Assembly (NCBI GenBank): GCA_900167925.1
Contig: FUZM01000006.1
Span: 50,063 to 114,062, forward strand
From: Bacteroidales bacterium WCE2008
Lineage (GTDB): Bacteria; Bacteroidota; Bacteroidia; Bacteroidales; UBA932
Reading direction: 5' to 3'
DNA length: 64,000 bases
Part shown: one piece after another, positions 17,892 to 26,220 of the stretch
Numbering within the stretch: the first letter of the stretch is position 1
Layout of the letters: the number at the start of each line of letters is the position of its first letter
Position numbers and translations under genes: made by a program
The notes under the pieces: model-generated
What the model was told of the DNA's origin: nothing
Databases searched by the model: none
Seen by the model: only the letters and a program-made list of their open reading frames with translations

Positions 17892-18515
17892 ATGAAAAAG
17901 CAGATAAGCGAAATCATGGCGGAGACCTTGAAGGTCCTGCGTGAAGGAGGAGTGATCCTCTACCCTACAGATACGATATGGGGTATTGGCTGTGACGCGA
18001 CCAATCCTCTTGCAGTCGAGAAGGTCTATAAGATCAAGCGCCGTTCGGACAGCAAGGCTCTTGTCCTTCTTGCCGACAGCCTCGATACGGTAGGCCGTTT
18101 CGTAAAGGAGATTCCTGACATCGCAATCCAGCTTGTCGAGGTCAACGACAGGCCTATGACCATAATTTATCCGGGAGCCCATTGCGGCAAGGCTCCGGCA
18201 GAAGGGGAGACCGCCAAGCCGGACCGCTTCCATCTCGCTTACAATGTAGTTGCAGAGGACGGCAGTGTCGGAATACGCGTCCCTATGATGGATTTCTGCC
18301 GTGATCTGGTCTTCAAGCTCGGACGGCCGGTCGTTTCGACTTCGGCCAATATCTCCGGTGAGCCTTCCCCGAAGACATACGATGATATTCCTCAGGAGAT
18401 CATCGAGGCTGTCGATTATGTCGTCGAGCCTTGGGTCGAGAAGGATTCTACCGGCATGGCTTCCCAGATATTGAAGGTGGGACTCAAGGGGGAGATCCAG
18501 ATAATAAGGGAATAA
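17892..18515 (+). CDS. L-threonylcarbamoyladenylate synthase (Sua5/YciO/YrdC family)
   Basis: 207 residues. Makes threonylcarbamoyl-AMP from threonine, bicarbonate and ATP for the t6A37 modification of ANN-decoding tRNAs. Motifs: ILYPTDTIWGIGCDATN, then KIKRRSDSKALVLL, and VSTSANISGEPSP near the C-terminal third. The length fits the single-domain YrdC/TsaC form without the Sua5 extension. Separated by 6 nt from the EEP gene and by 2 nt from rsmE. Confidence 0.92.
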   Translation: MKKQISEIMAETLKVLREGGVILYPTDTIWGIGCDATNPLAVEKVYKIKRRSDSKALVLLADSLDTVGRFVKEIPDIAIQLVEVNDRPMTIIYPGAHCGKAPAEGETAKPDRFHLAYNVVAEDGSVGIRVPMMDFCRDLVFKLGRPVVSTSANISGEPSPKTYDDIPQEIIEAVDYVVEPWVEKDSTGMASQILKVGLKGEIQIIRE

Positions 18516-18517
18516 TC

Positions 18518-19237
18518 ATGGAGATTTTCTACAGTTCAGACGTTTCCGCCGGTCTCTGCCGGCTTGATCCGGAGGAGTCCGCGCATTGTGTGAAGGTGCT
18601 GCGGCACCGCTCCGGCGATGAGATCAATGTCATCGACGGCGCCGGGACCATGTATCTTTGCCGACTGGTTTCGGACAATCCTAAGGGGGCAGAAGCTTCG
18701 GTCGTGGAGGCTTTTCCCGGCTGGGGTTCCCACCCTTATGAGCTGACGCTGGCTGTATGTCCTACCAAGAATAATGACAGGTATGAATGGTTCGCGGAGA
18801 AGGCTACCGAGGTGGGAGTAGACCGTATCTGTCCTGTAATTGGGGATCGTTCGGAGCGTAAGGTGTTCAAGACGGAGAGGCTTAGGAAGATTGTCCTTTC
18901 TGCGACGAAGCAGTCGCTTAAGTCGCGGATCCCTGAGGTCTCGGAACCTGTTTCCGTCAGGGAGTTCATCGCTTCCTGCAAAGGGTCGTCTGCCCTTAAG
19001 CTGATTGCATATTGTTTTGAGGGAGAAACTGTGCGGCGTTCCGTGAGGGAGGTCCTGGAGTCCGGGGGTGCGGATAATGTTATCGTGATGATCGGGCCGG
19101 AGGGGGATTTTTCTCCTGAGGAGGCTTCTCTTGCCGTCGCTGCCGGTTTCATTCCGGTGCATCTGGGTTCATCGCGACTCCGCACCGAAACCGCTGCTGT
19201 CACCGCCGCCGAAGCCCTTTACTTCCTGCATTTATAA
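18518..19237 (+). CDS. rsmE: 16S rRNA m3U1498 methyltransferase
   Basis: 239 residues from the ATG at 18518; an in-frame upstream start at 18431 would overlap the previous gene by 85 nt and adds nothing conserved. SPOUT-fold RNA methyltransferase: HCVKVLRHRSGDEINVIDG in the PUA-like N-domain, then IGPEGDFSPEE and HLGSSRLRTETAAVTA forming the SAM-binding knot. Uses SAM to methylate N3 of U1498 in the 30S subunit. Confidence 0.96.
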   Translation: MEIFYSSDVSAGLCRLDPEESAHCVKVLRHRSGDEINVIDGAGTMYLCRLVSDNPKGAEASVVEAFPGWGSHPYELTLAVCPTKNNDRYEWFAEKATEVGVDRICPVIGDRSERKVFKTERLRKIVLSATKQSLKSRIPEVSEPVSVREFIASCKGSSALKLIAYCFEGETVRRSVREVLESGGADNVIVMIGPEGDFSPEEASLAVAAGFIPVHLGSSRLRTETAAVTAAEALYFLHL

Positions 19238-19248
19238 CTTCTGATTTT

Positions 19249-19330
19249 TTGGCCCGGTCTGCTGACTGCTCCCTGAAGCCGTGGCCGCCCGCGGCCATCG
19301 TGAGCGGGAGGGGCCCAGCCGGACAGAGGA
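19249..19330. repeat. Second copy of a GC-rich palindromic intergenic repeat
   Basis: About 80 bases between rsmE and the phosphoesterase gene. The segment from about 19279 to 19321 aligns with the reverse complement of about 13372-13417: both read ccgtggcc, a short spacer, cggcca, then gggaggggccc and agccgg or ggccgtc. It holds its own hairpin tggccg/cggcca (19281-19296). The outer 24-bp inverted arms seen in the first copy are poorly kept here. Confidence 0.55.
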
Positions 19331-19371
19331 TAAGTATATGAAAAAACGATTCAACTAATAATTTATAAGCA

Positions 19372-19863
19372 ATGTACGTCGGAATTATATCAGACACCCA
19401 CGGAGTCTTCAGCGACGAATTCAAAAACTTCCTCGCCCCGGTAGATGTGATCTGGCACGCCGGAGACTTTGGAGGAGGCATAGACTTCGTCCACTCCATC
19501 TCCGCGTTCAAACCCCTCATCGGAGTCTATGGCAACTGTGACGCGCAGGAAATCAGGTATGAATGCCCTCTGACTCAACTGTTCAACTGCGAAGGACTCA
19601 AGGTTCTGATGACCCACATAGGAGGATATCCCGGCCATTATCCGTTGAATGTAGCCGCCATGATAGACCGTCACAGACCCGACATTTTTGTCTGCGGACA
19701 TTCTCACATTTTGAAAGTAATGAGAGACCCCCGATATAATCTTCTGGCTATCAACCCCGGAGCAGCAGGCCTGCAAGGGTGGCAAACCGTAAGAACAGCT
19801 CTCAGAATGCGCATTGATGATGGAAAACCTTACGATTTAGAGGTATTTGAGCTCCCCAGATAG
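19372..19863 (+). CDS. Metallophosphoesterase (YfcE/MJ0936 family)
   Basis: 163 residues, a complete small calcineurin-like phosphodiesterase: ISDTHG (Asp and His), HAGDFGG (Asp), YGNCD (Asn), MTHIGGYPG (His) and CGHSHI give the full dinuclear metal site. Family members hydrolyse phosphodiesters; the physiological substrate is usually unknown. It stands alone after a repeat-containing gap and before the lipoprotein promoter. Confidence 0.92.
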   Translation: MYVGIISDTHGVFSDEFKNFLAPVDVIWHAGDFGGGIDFVHSISAFKPLIGVYGNCDAQEIRYECPLTQLFNCEGLKVLMTHIGGYPGHYPLNVAAMIDRHRPDIFVCGHSHILKVMRDPRYNLLAINPGAAGLQGWQTVRTALRMRIDDGKPYDLEVFELPR

Positions 19864-19892
19864 TTCCTAAAACGTTAAAATTCATAAAATTG

Positions 19893-19923
19893 TTTGTTTT
19901 GAATAAAAAGAAAGCTACTTTTG
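19893..19923 (+). promoter_or_regulatory. Strong Bacteroidetes promoter for the Ala-rich lipoprotein
   Basis: TTTG at 19893-19896 and TACTTTTG at 19916-19923 with 19 nt between them, a full match to the primary sigma consensus. The leader to the ATG at 19967 is about 36 nt and AT-rich, as in highly expressed Bacteroidetes genes. Confidence 0.75.
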
Positions 19924-19966
19924 CGGAAACAAAAATTTTTGTTTAACGGTTAATGTGTTTTATATT

Positions 19967-20179
19967 ATGAAAAAGGTATTCGTTTCTATGGCAATTGTTG
20001 CCATGATGTTCGCTGCCGTTTCTTGCGGCAACAACAATGCAAAGAAAGCTGCTGAAGGCGCTGCTGCCGAGGCTGCTGAGGCTGTTGAGGCAGTTGAAGA
20101 GGCCGTTGAGGCTGCTGCTGACTCAGTTGCCGCTGCTGCTGACTCAGTTGCTGCTGACGTTGCTGCTATCGCTGAATAA
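19967..20179 (+). CDS. Small Ala/Glu-rich lipoprotein
   Basis: 70 residues from the ATG at 19967. Signal peptide with lipobox AAVSC/G, then a low-complexity mature part of only about 50 residues made of Ala, Glu, Val and a repeated ADSVAA unit, predicted to be one acidic amphipathic helix. A consensus promoter and a strong terminator (20212-20243) make it a single-gene, probably abundant transcript. Similar short lipoproteins are seen in other Bacteroidales; a Lpp-like spacer or scaffold role is only a guess. Confidence 0.75.
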   Translation: MKKVFVSMAIVAMMFAAVSCGNNNAKKAAEGAAAEAAEAVEAVEEAVEAAADSVAAAADSVAADVAAIAE

Positions 20180-20211
20180 TCGACAGCAACCAAGCTTTTT
20201 TTCAAGAACTG

Positions 20212-20243
20212 CGACACCATCTGGCATGGTGCCGTTTTTTTTT
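20212..20243 (+). terminator. Rho-independent terminator of the lipoprotein gene
   Basis: Stem cg-a-caccat / atggtg-c-cg with a 5-nt loop (one internal mismatch), followed by nine T at 20235-20243. The radA promoter starts within the T run. Confidence 0.85.
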
Positions 20244-20244
20244 G

Positions 20245-20252
20245 TATGTTTG
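20245..20252 (+). promoter_or_regulatory. -7 box for radA
   Basis: TATGTTTG matches TAnnTTTG, only 9 nt ahead of the radA ATG (20262). Transcription should start within a few bases of the start codon, giving a leaderless or nearly leaderless message. No good -33 TTG is visible. Confidence 0.5.
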
Positions 20253-20261
20253 TAGATAGAT

Positions 20262-21638
20262 ATGGCTACGAACAGTAAAGAAAAAACAGTCTGGTTCTGC
20301 ACCTCGTGCGGAAACGAAAGCCCCAAGTGGCTGGGCCGCTGCCCTGCCTGCGGGGAATGGAATACCATGGTCGAAAAGACAGTGGCCACCGGGAAACCGA
20401 AAAAGAACGCCGCTGCCGCCTCTCGTGCCGGAGGTCACAAACCGCAGTCTCTCAGTGAAATAGGTTCGGCGCGCGAAAGCCGTATCTCCTTGGGTGACCA
20501 GGAAATCGACAGACTCCTCGGCGGAGGCCTGGTCGAAGGCTCGCTCGTGCTGATCGGAGGAGAGCCGGGTATCGGAAAGTCCACCCTGTCCCTGCAGTTG
20601 CCGCTGCGCTGCCCTTCCTTGAAGACTCTATATGTGTCCGGAGAGGAAAGTGCCAGGCAGGTGAAGATGAGGGCGGAGAGGCTTGGAGGGGATGCCGCCA
20701 ACTGCTTTATCTATAGCGAAACCCTTATCGAGAATGTAGTAGCCGAAGCTCTGGAGATGCAGCCCGACCTGATGGTCGTGGACTCTGTCCAGACCATGTA
20801 CTCCGAGACGGTCGAATCTTCCGCCGGCTCGGTCGCCCAGATCAAGGAAGTTACCTCTATCCTCCTGCATTTCGCCAAATCCTCCGGAATCCCGGTGATT
20901 CTGATCGGTCATATAACCAAGGACGGCTATATCGCCGGCCCTAAGATCCTGGAACATATAGTCGATGTCGTCCTCCAGTTCGAAGGCGACGACAAAGGTT
21001 CATACAGACTGCTCCGCAGTATCAAGAACCGTTTCGGCTCGACCTCCGAGCTGGCCGTATTCGAGATGACAGGCGCAGGACTCAGGCCTGTCACCAACCC
21101 TTCCGAGATGCTTATGCCTATGCATGAGCAAGGACTCAGCGGCACTGCTGTCGCCGTGATGGTGGATGGGGCGAGACCGTTCCTGTTCGAAGTCCAGGCT
21201 CTGGTAAGTACGGCCGCATACGGTACCGCCCAGCGCTCTGCGACCGGATATGATTCCCGCAGGCTGAATATGCTGCTGGCTGTGCTGGAGAAGAGGGCCG
21301 GATTCAAGCTTACCATGAAAGATGTGTTCCTGAACATGGCCGGAGGTCTCCGGGTCGCCGATCCTGCCTGCGATCTCGCGGTCGTATGCGCGGTGCTCTC
21401 GTCCAATTTTGATTTCGCTCTGCCGTCGGATATATGTTTCGCCGGCGAAGTCGGACTCAGCGGCGAGATCCGTCCTGTGAACCAGGTGGACCGTCGAATA
21501 GCAGAGGCTGCCAGACTGGGCTTCAGGAAGATATATGTTTCCAAATATGCTTCCTTTGACAAGAAGGCCGCCGAAGGAGTGGAGGTCGTCAAGGTTGCAG
21601 ATATCCCGGCGCTCGTGCGTTCGGTATTCAAAGGTTGA
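20262..21638 (+). CDS. radA: DNA repair protein RadA
   Basis: 458 residues. N-terminal zinc finger with CTSCGNESPKWLGRCPACG, Walker A GGEPGIGKST, the RadA-specific KNRFG motif (IKNRFGSTSELAVFEM), and a C-terminal Lon-like domain. RadA is a RecA-family motor that drives branch migration of recombination intermediates. Full length for the family. The stop at 21636-21638 is 2 nt before the dacB ATG. Confidence 0.97.
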   Translation: MATNSKEKTVWFCTSCGNESPKWLGRCPACGEWNTMVEKTVATGKPKKNAAAASRAGGHKPQSLSEIGSARESRISLGDQEIDRLLGGGLVEGSLVLIGGEPGIGKSTLSLQLPLRCPSLKTLYVSGEESARQVKMRAERLGGDAANCFIYSETLIENVVAEALEMQPDLMVVDSVQTMYSETVESSAGSVAQIKEVTSILLHFAKSSGIPVILIGHITKDGYIAGPKILEHIVDVVLQFEGDDKGSYRLLRSIKNRFGSTSELAVFEMTGAGLRPVTNPSEMLMPMHEQGLSGTAVAVMVDGARPFLFEVQALVSTAAYGTAQRSATGYDSRRLNMLLAVLEKRAGFKLTMKDVFLNMAGGLRVADPACDLAVVCAVLSSNFDFALPSDICFAGEVGLSGEIRPVNQVDRRIAEAARLGFRKIYVSKYASFDKKAAEGVEVVKVADIPALVRSVFKG

Positions 21639-21640
21639 CC

Positions 21641-23182
21641 ATGAAATTTCTGACATCAATAGCGGTGATTCTCTGCATTGCCGGTGTCCAGGCCTCAGCC
21701 CAGGCTCCGGCTGCCCGTGCCGTGCGCACAGAGGAGAACTCCCCTAAATTTATACGCAGTTATCTTGAAATCCTCGATAAGGGGGACGTGCTCGGCACCT
21801 CCTCCTGGGGCGTCGTCGCCATGAAGGCTGACGGCGATACCATAGTCTCTTTCAACGGACGGCGCAGACTGGTGCCGGCGTCCAATGTCAAGCTTCTGAC
21901 GACCGGACTGGCGATGAATGAACTTGGAGCCGATTTCCGGTTCCGGACATCGCTGGCCTACAGCGGCCGGATCGAAGGCGGGACCCTCAAGGGCGACCTC
22001 TATATTGTTGGCGGCGGGGATCCGACCCTCGGCTCCAAGGATTCGATAGCAGTCGCAACCGACGTCCTGTTCGCTTCGTGGAAGGCTATCCTGGACAAGG
22101 CCGGGATCTCGCGGATCGAGGGCCGGGTCATAGGTGACGGCCGTTATTTCGACGGTCCGATCGAGAAGGACTCATGGTCATATCAGGATATAGGGACATA
22201 TTACGGCGCCGGCGGGGACGGTCTGTGTTTCTACCGGAACGTCCTGGACGTCCGCGTCGCTGCCGGGGCGACTGTCGGAGCTCCCGTGGATGTCAGACCG
22301 GAATATCCGGAACTGCCCTGGATGAAATACTCCAGCGTGGCCATGACTTCGGCGAAGGGGACTGGCGACAAACTGTTCCTGTTCAATTCGGATCTGGCTC
22401 CGGTTGCCCAGATGCGCGGGACGTTCGCGATCGACCGTAAGCCGAAGAAAGAGGAATGCAGCAACAAGTTCGGGGCCATGACTATGGCATGTTATTTCTG
22501 CAATTTCCTGAAATGGCATGGCCTTCCGGTTTCGGGAGGGTTCGCGGATATCGATTATGCCGGCAGGATAAGGTCGGATTTCTCTGTGGAAGGGCCGTTG
22601 GCGACAGATTCCGAGAGTCTTGTTCCTCTCGGCGGTACAGATTCGCCTTCGCTGCGCCGGATCGCATATATGACCAACTGGAGAAGCGATAATTTCTATG
22701 CCGAGACTTTGCTGAGGGGAATGTCCCGGGTTCGCAAGGGCTCTGCCGATTACAGTGTCTGCAAGGATGCGCAGGAAGATGCTTTCAGGCATCTGGGCCT
22801 TGACCCATCCCGGGTTCAGCTTACTGACGGAAGCGGGCTATCCAGGGATAATTATGTCTCCCCGGAATTCTTTTGCGATTTCTTGCTCAAGATGATGGAT
22901 ACCAGGGTGTTCGGGGATTATGTCGAGACTCTTGCCCAGCCGGGTTACCGTTATTATGAGCCTCGTCTGAAGGGAGAGCCTGAGACTCTCAGGTCCCGTA
23001 TCTACTATAAGAGCGGCTCCATGGACGGAGTGCGTTGTTTCAGCGGTTATGTCGTCCCTTCCGAAGGTGGGAAGGAGGACACGATCGTCTTTTCTGTGAT
23101 GATAAACAACTGCACCGCCCCTTCCTGGAAGGTGCTTTCGATAACGGATAAGATAATTGCTCTTATCGCAGCATGCAACTGA
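21641..23182 (+). CDS. dacB: D-alanyl-D-alanine carboxypeptidase/endopeptidase (PBP4 family)
   Basis: 513 residues from the ATG at 21641. A signal peptide (QASAQA) leads to a class C low-molecular-weight penicillin-binding protein: SxxK is Ser81-Asn-Val-Lys84, SxN is Ser349-Asp-Asn351, KSG is 457-459. It trims stem-peptide D-Ala and may cut cross-links in the periplasm. Length and motif spacing fit PBP4. The NlpC/P60 hydrolase gene starts 2 nt downstream, so the pair probably remodels peptidoglycan together. Confidence 0.94.
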   Translation: MKFLTSIAVILCIAGVQASAQAPAARAVRTEENSPKFIRSYLEILDKGDVLGTSSWGVVAMKADGDTIVSFNGRRRLVPASNVKLLTTGLAMNELGADFRFRTSLAYSGRIEGGTLKGDLYIVGGGDPTLGSKDSIAVATDVLFASWKAILDKAGISRIEGRVIGDGRYFDGPIEKDSWSYQDIGTYYGAGGDGLCFYRNVLDVRVAAGATVGAPVDVRPEYPELPWMKYSSVAMTSAKGTGDKLFLFNSDLAPVAQMRGTFAIDRKPKKEECSNKFGAMTMACYFCNFLKWHGLPVSGGFADIDYAGRIRSDFSVEGPLATDSESLVPLGGTDSPSLRRIAYMTNWRSDNFYAETLLRGMSRVRKGSADYSVCKDAQEDAFRHLGLDPSRVQLTDGSGLSRDNYVSPEFFCDFLLKMMDTRVFGDYVETLAQPGYRYYEPRLKGEPETLRSRIYYKSGSMDGVRCFSGYVVPSEGGKEDTIVFSVMINNCTAPSWKVLSITDKIIALIAACN

Positions 23183-23184
23183 TT

Positions 23185-24129
23185 ATGAGAAGGTTACTTG
23201 TGTTTATGGCGCTTTTGGTTTCTGCCGTTTCCTTCGGGCAGGGGCGCAGCGCTGTCGTCAATATTTCTGTCAGCAATATGCGTAGTCAGCCGGATTATGA
23301 GTCTTCGCTGGAGAATCAGGTGCTGATGGGGCGTGTCGTGGAGGTCGTGGATTCTTCTTCCTACTGGAGGAAGGTGGTTGCCCATGCCCCGGAGTATACA
23401 GGGTGGATCAATGTGCTGGCTCTGGCTCCTGTGGCTGATGTGGAGGCTTATAATGCTGCTGCCAAGTATCTTTGCACTGCGGCGCATTCGAATGTTTTTT
23501 CGGCTCCTTCCCGCCGTGCCGGGCGGATCTGCGACCTTGTCCAGGGCGATATCCTTCGTGTGGCTCCGGGTCGGTCCCGCCATGGTTTCTGCCGGGTATT
23601 GTTGCCGTCCGGTATAGCCGGATGGGTTCCTTCCGGGGATGTGGAAGAGAAGGGAAGTTATTATGCAAGGGTGCGTACTTCTGCGCACGGGATTATCTCT
23701 TCTGCATTGCAGTATGTCGGTGTTCCTTATCTTTGGGGCGGTAATTCTCCGAATGGTTTCGACTGCAGCGGTCTTGTCGGACTGGCTTATTATATGAACG
23801 GAATCCAGCTGCCGCGCAATGCTTCGCAGCAGGTCAAGCTTGGTACGGGGCTCGATGTCTCGGGAGTCGCTGACGGGGATTTTTCAGCGCTGGAGCCTGG
23901 TGATCTGTTGTTTTTCGGTAACCGGGATACCGGGCGCGTGACTCATGTGGCTCTCTATATCGGGGACGGACATATAGTACATGCTTCGCAGCTTGTCAGA
24001 GTCAATTCGTTGCGTCCGGGGGATGCGGATTATTATGAGAATTCGCATCGTCTGCTTTATGGACGCAGGATTCTTGGCACTCCGGATGCAGATTCAAGAA
24101 AAATAGTTATATTTGCATCAATTAATTAA
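23185..24129 (+). CDS. NlpC/P60 peptidoglycan endopeptidase with SH3-like domains
   Basis: 314 residues starting at 23185 (an ATG at 23173 overlaps the dacB end and would spoil the signal peptide). Signal peptide to SFGQG, two bacterial SH3 segments (about 20-150), then NlpC/P60 with Cys194 in GFDCSGLV, His254 in RVTHVALYIGDGH and a third catalytic position at His266. It cleaves within the stem peptide (gamma-D-Glu/diaminopimelate bond in characterised relatives). The last codons contain the -7 box of the next gene. Confidence 0.93.
   Translation: MRRLLVFMALLVSAVSFGQGRSAVVNISVSNMRSQPDYESSLENQVLMGRVVEVVDSSSYWRKVVAHAPEYTGWINVLALAPVADVEAYNAAAKYLCTAAHSNVFSAPSRRAGRICDLVQGDILRVAPGRSRHGFCRVLLPSGIAGWVPSGDVEEKGSYYARVRTSAHGIISSALQYVGVPYLWGGNSPNGFDCSGLVGLAYYMNGIQLPRNASQQVKLGTGLDVSGVADGDFSALEPGDLLFFGNRDTGRVTHVALYIGDGHIVHASQLVRVNSLRPGDADYYENSHRLLYGRRILGTPDADSRKIVIFASIN
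24108..24115 (+). promoter_or_regulatory. -7 box for the H1-like gene
   Basis: TATATTTG, inside the 3' end of the NlpC/P60 gene, 25 nt ahead of the ATG at 24141. It gives the H1-like gene its own promoter; no -33 TTG at the right spacing. Confidence 0.5.
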
Positions 24130-24140
24130 CTTTTAATAAT

Positions 24141-24611
24141 ATGAACCTTAGAGATTTCAAGAAAGACGTCGAGTATTTCGTTGGCGATTTTATAGATGAT
24201 TGCGCTCTTTTCCTTCTGCGTAATCCTGAGAAGGCTACTGATGAGGTTTCTGCTGTCATCGAGGAGGCTGTTGACCTTTATAACGAGATGAAGGATAAGG
24301 GTAACGCCAAGGTTGATGCCAAGAAGAGCACCTACTATGCCGGTCTCCGTAAGGAAATGTTCGAGAAGATCGATGCTCTCTATGAGAAACTCAGCGACAT
24401 AATCGCTTCTCAGAAGGATGCCAAGCCTAAGAAAGAGGCTGCTCCTAAGGCTGCGAAACCAGCTGCTTCCAAGCCTGCCGCCGCTAAGAAGGCTCCTGCA
24501 GCTAAGGCTGACAAGGAGACCAAGGAGGCCAAAGAGGCTAAACCTAAAGCCGCTGCCGCCAAGAAGCCAGCCGCCAAGACTACCAAGGCTGCCAAAGCAA
24601 CCAAGGAATAA
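24141..24611 (+). CDS. Histone H1-like DNA-binding protein
   Basis: 156 residues. Residues 1-90 form a conserved Bacteroidetes helical domain (MNLRDFKKDVEYFVGDF...). Residues 95-156 are a Lys/Ala/Pro tail with repeated KPAA, KAAK and AKKPAAK units like eukaryotic linker histone H1 and chlamydial Hc1. It probably neutralises and compacts DNA. It has its own promoter and terminator, so it is likely an abundant nucleoid protein. DNA binding is inferred from composition. Confidence 0.8.
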   Translation: MNLRDFKKDVEYFVGDFIDDCALFLLRNPEKATDEVSAVIEEAVDLYNEMKDKGNAKVDAKKSTYYAGLRKEMFEKIDALYEKLSDIIASQKDAKPKKEAAPKAAKPAASKPAAAKKAPAAKADKETKEAKEAKPKAAAAKKPAAKTTKAAKATKE

Positions 24612-24631
24612 TCCAGTCTTTCACCAAATAT

Positions 24632-24670
24632 AAAAGGAGACTAGCCATAAAAGCTAGTCTCCTTTTTTTA
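24632..24670 (+). terminator. Bidirectional terminator between H1-like gene and sugar porter
   Basis: Perfect 14-bp stem aaaaggagactagc / gctagtctcctttt (24632-24645 and 24653-24666), 7-nt loop, followed by T on the plus strand and by the complementary run on the minus strand. It serves both convergent genes. Confidence 0.92.
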
Positions 24671-24687
24671 TGCGGAAGATATCGGGG

Positions 24688-26163
24688 TTATTTCTTCCAG
24701 AGCTTGCTCATGTCTTCGAGGGTTTTGCCTTTGGTTTCAGGGACCATCTTCCAGACGAAGATGGCGGCGATGATACTGATTACGCCGTAGATCGCGTAGG
24801 CAGTGAAGTGGCCGAAGGCGACGCCCATCGAACCGACGCGCATGTTGTACAGAGGCACGAAGGTGGAGGAAACGATGAAGTTGAAGATCCACTGGAAAGC
24901 GACGGCGATTGCTGTTGCCTGGCTTCGGATAGTGTTAGGGAAGATCTCGGAGATGAGAACCCAGCAGATCGGTCCCCAGCTGAACATGAATGCGGCGCTG
25001 TAGACAAGGATACTTACTACAGGAACAATCGAAGGACATCCTGCGATGACATTGCTGAATGCCACGCCGAGAGCTCCGACAGCCATCAGGGTAGAACCCC
25101 AGATAAGCAGAGGCTTACGCCCGAGCTTCTCGACAGTGAATACGGCAAGAAGAGTGAACGAAATATTGATGACGCCCATGAACACGGTGTACATCATAGG
25201 GTTGCCCATGCCCATCGACTCGAAAATACGAGGCGCAAAGTATAGAACCGCATTGATACCGATAGCCTGCTGGAAGACGCTGAGCATTATGCCGATAAAG
25301 ATAACTACCCAGCCGTATGTAAACAGCTTCTCGGTCTTCTCGGTAGCTGTAGCCTTGATCTCCGCAAGAATCTCCCTCGCCTTGCTCTCGCCATTGATAT
25401 TGCTCAGCACGGTAAGGGCCTTCTCGTCCTGGCCGCTCAGGGCAAGATAACGAGGAGTCTCAGGAACAAGCAGGATAAGCAGGGCGAACAGGCCGGCAGG
25501 GACGCACTCGCTGACGAACATAAGCCTCCATCCGGTAGCTGCAGTCCAGGCGGAAGCCTCCGGATTAAGAATCTGGTTGACTCCGTCGACGAGGTCGATG
25601 ACCGGATTGGCATGACTTCCGAGAATAAGGAAATTGACGAAATATACGACCAGCTGACCGAAGATTATGGCAAACTGGTTCCATGAAACGAGAGTGCCTC
25701 GCTTGTTGGCAGGAGCAATCTCGGCAATATACATAGGACAGATAGCTGAGGCCATACCTACGCCGAGACCGCCGAGGACACGGTAAAGGTTGAAGGCAAT
25801 CAGCAGACTGAAGGTAGGCTCACCCTTAGGGAAGAAAAGGAACTCAGGATAGTAGGAACCCATCGCTGAAAGGAAGAAGAATACTCCGGCAAGGAAGAGA
25901 GCCTTCTTTCGGCCCATCCTTGAAGCCAGAACTCCTGAAAGGGCGCTACCTATGATACAGCCGATAAGGGCGCTGGAGGTAGTAAAGCCATGCAGAAAAT
26001 TGGAGTAGGTAAAATCCTTCGCATTCATGAAGAATGCCTGAAGTCCCTTCTCTGCGCCGGAAATGACAGCCGTGTCATATCCGAACAGAAGGCCGCCGAT
26101 TACAGCGACCAGGACAATGGAAAACAGATATCCGGCGCTGCCGGTCTGACGGTAATTTGTCAT
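24688..26163 (-). CDS. MFS sugar porter (sugar:H+ symporter)
   Basis: 491 residues, 12 membrane helices. Sugar porter family marks: GGLLFGYDTAVISGAEKG at the first helix, RMGRKKAL after helix 2, VPETPRYLAL before the central loop, and the final VPETKGKTLEDM. Nearest described types are XylE/GLUT-like xylose, arabinose or glucose symporters. The neighbouring genes do not indicate the sugar. It is divergent from the radical SAM gene with a 57-nt shared promoter region. Confidence 0.93.
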   Translation of the reverse strand: MTNYRQTGSAGYLFSIVLVAVIGGLLFGYDTAVISGAEKGLQAFFMNAKDFTYSNFLHGFTTSSALIGCIIGSALSGVLASRMGRKKALFLAGVFFFLSAMGSYYPEFLFFPKGEPTFSLLIAFNLYRVLGGLGVGMASAICPMYIAEIAPANKRGTLVSWNQFAIIFGQLVVYFVNFLILGSHANPVIDLVDGVNQILNPEASAWTAATGWRLMFVSECVPAGLFALLILLVPETPRYLALSGQDEKALTVLSNINGESKAREILAEIKATATEKTEKLFTYGWVVIFIGIMLSVFQQAIGINAVLYFAPRIFESMGMGNPMMYTVFMGVINISFTLLAVFTVEKLGRKPLLIWGSTLMAVGALGVAFSNVIAGCPSIVPVVSILVYSAAFMFSWGPICWVLISEIFPNTIRSQATAIAVAFQWIFNFIVSSTFVPLYNMRVGSMGVAFGHFTAYAIYGVISIIAAIFVWKMVPETKGKTLEDMSKLWKK

Positions 26164-26181
26164 TGTTTTAGATGTTATGTT

Positions 26182-26213
26182 TTTGTAAATATAGGCATTT
26201 TATTTTAATTTTG
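26182..26213 (+). promoter_or_regulatory. Promoter giving a near-leaderless radical SAM mRNA
   Basis: TTTG at 26182-26185, 20-nt spacer, TAATTTTG at 26206-26213, then the ATG at 26221 only 7 nt later. Since Bacteroidetes transcripts start roughly 4-9 nt beyond this box, the start codon should be at or very near the 5' end. Confidence 0.65.
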
Positions 26214-26220
26214 GGCCGCA

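Noticed and set aside
19249..19330. CRISPR or tandem repeat array
   Set aside because: Only one unit is present at this place and no regularly spaced copies follow.
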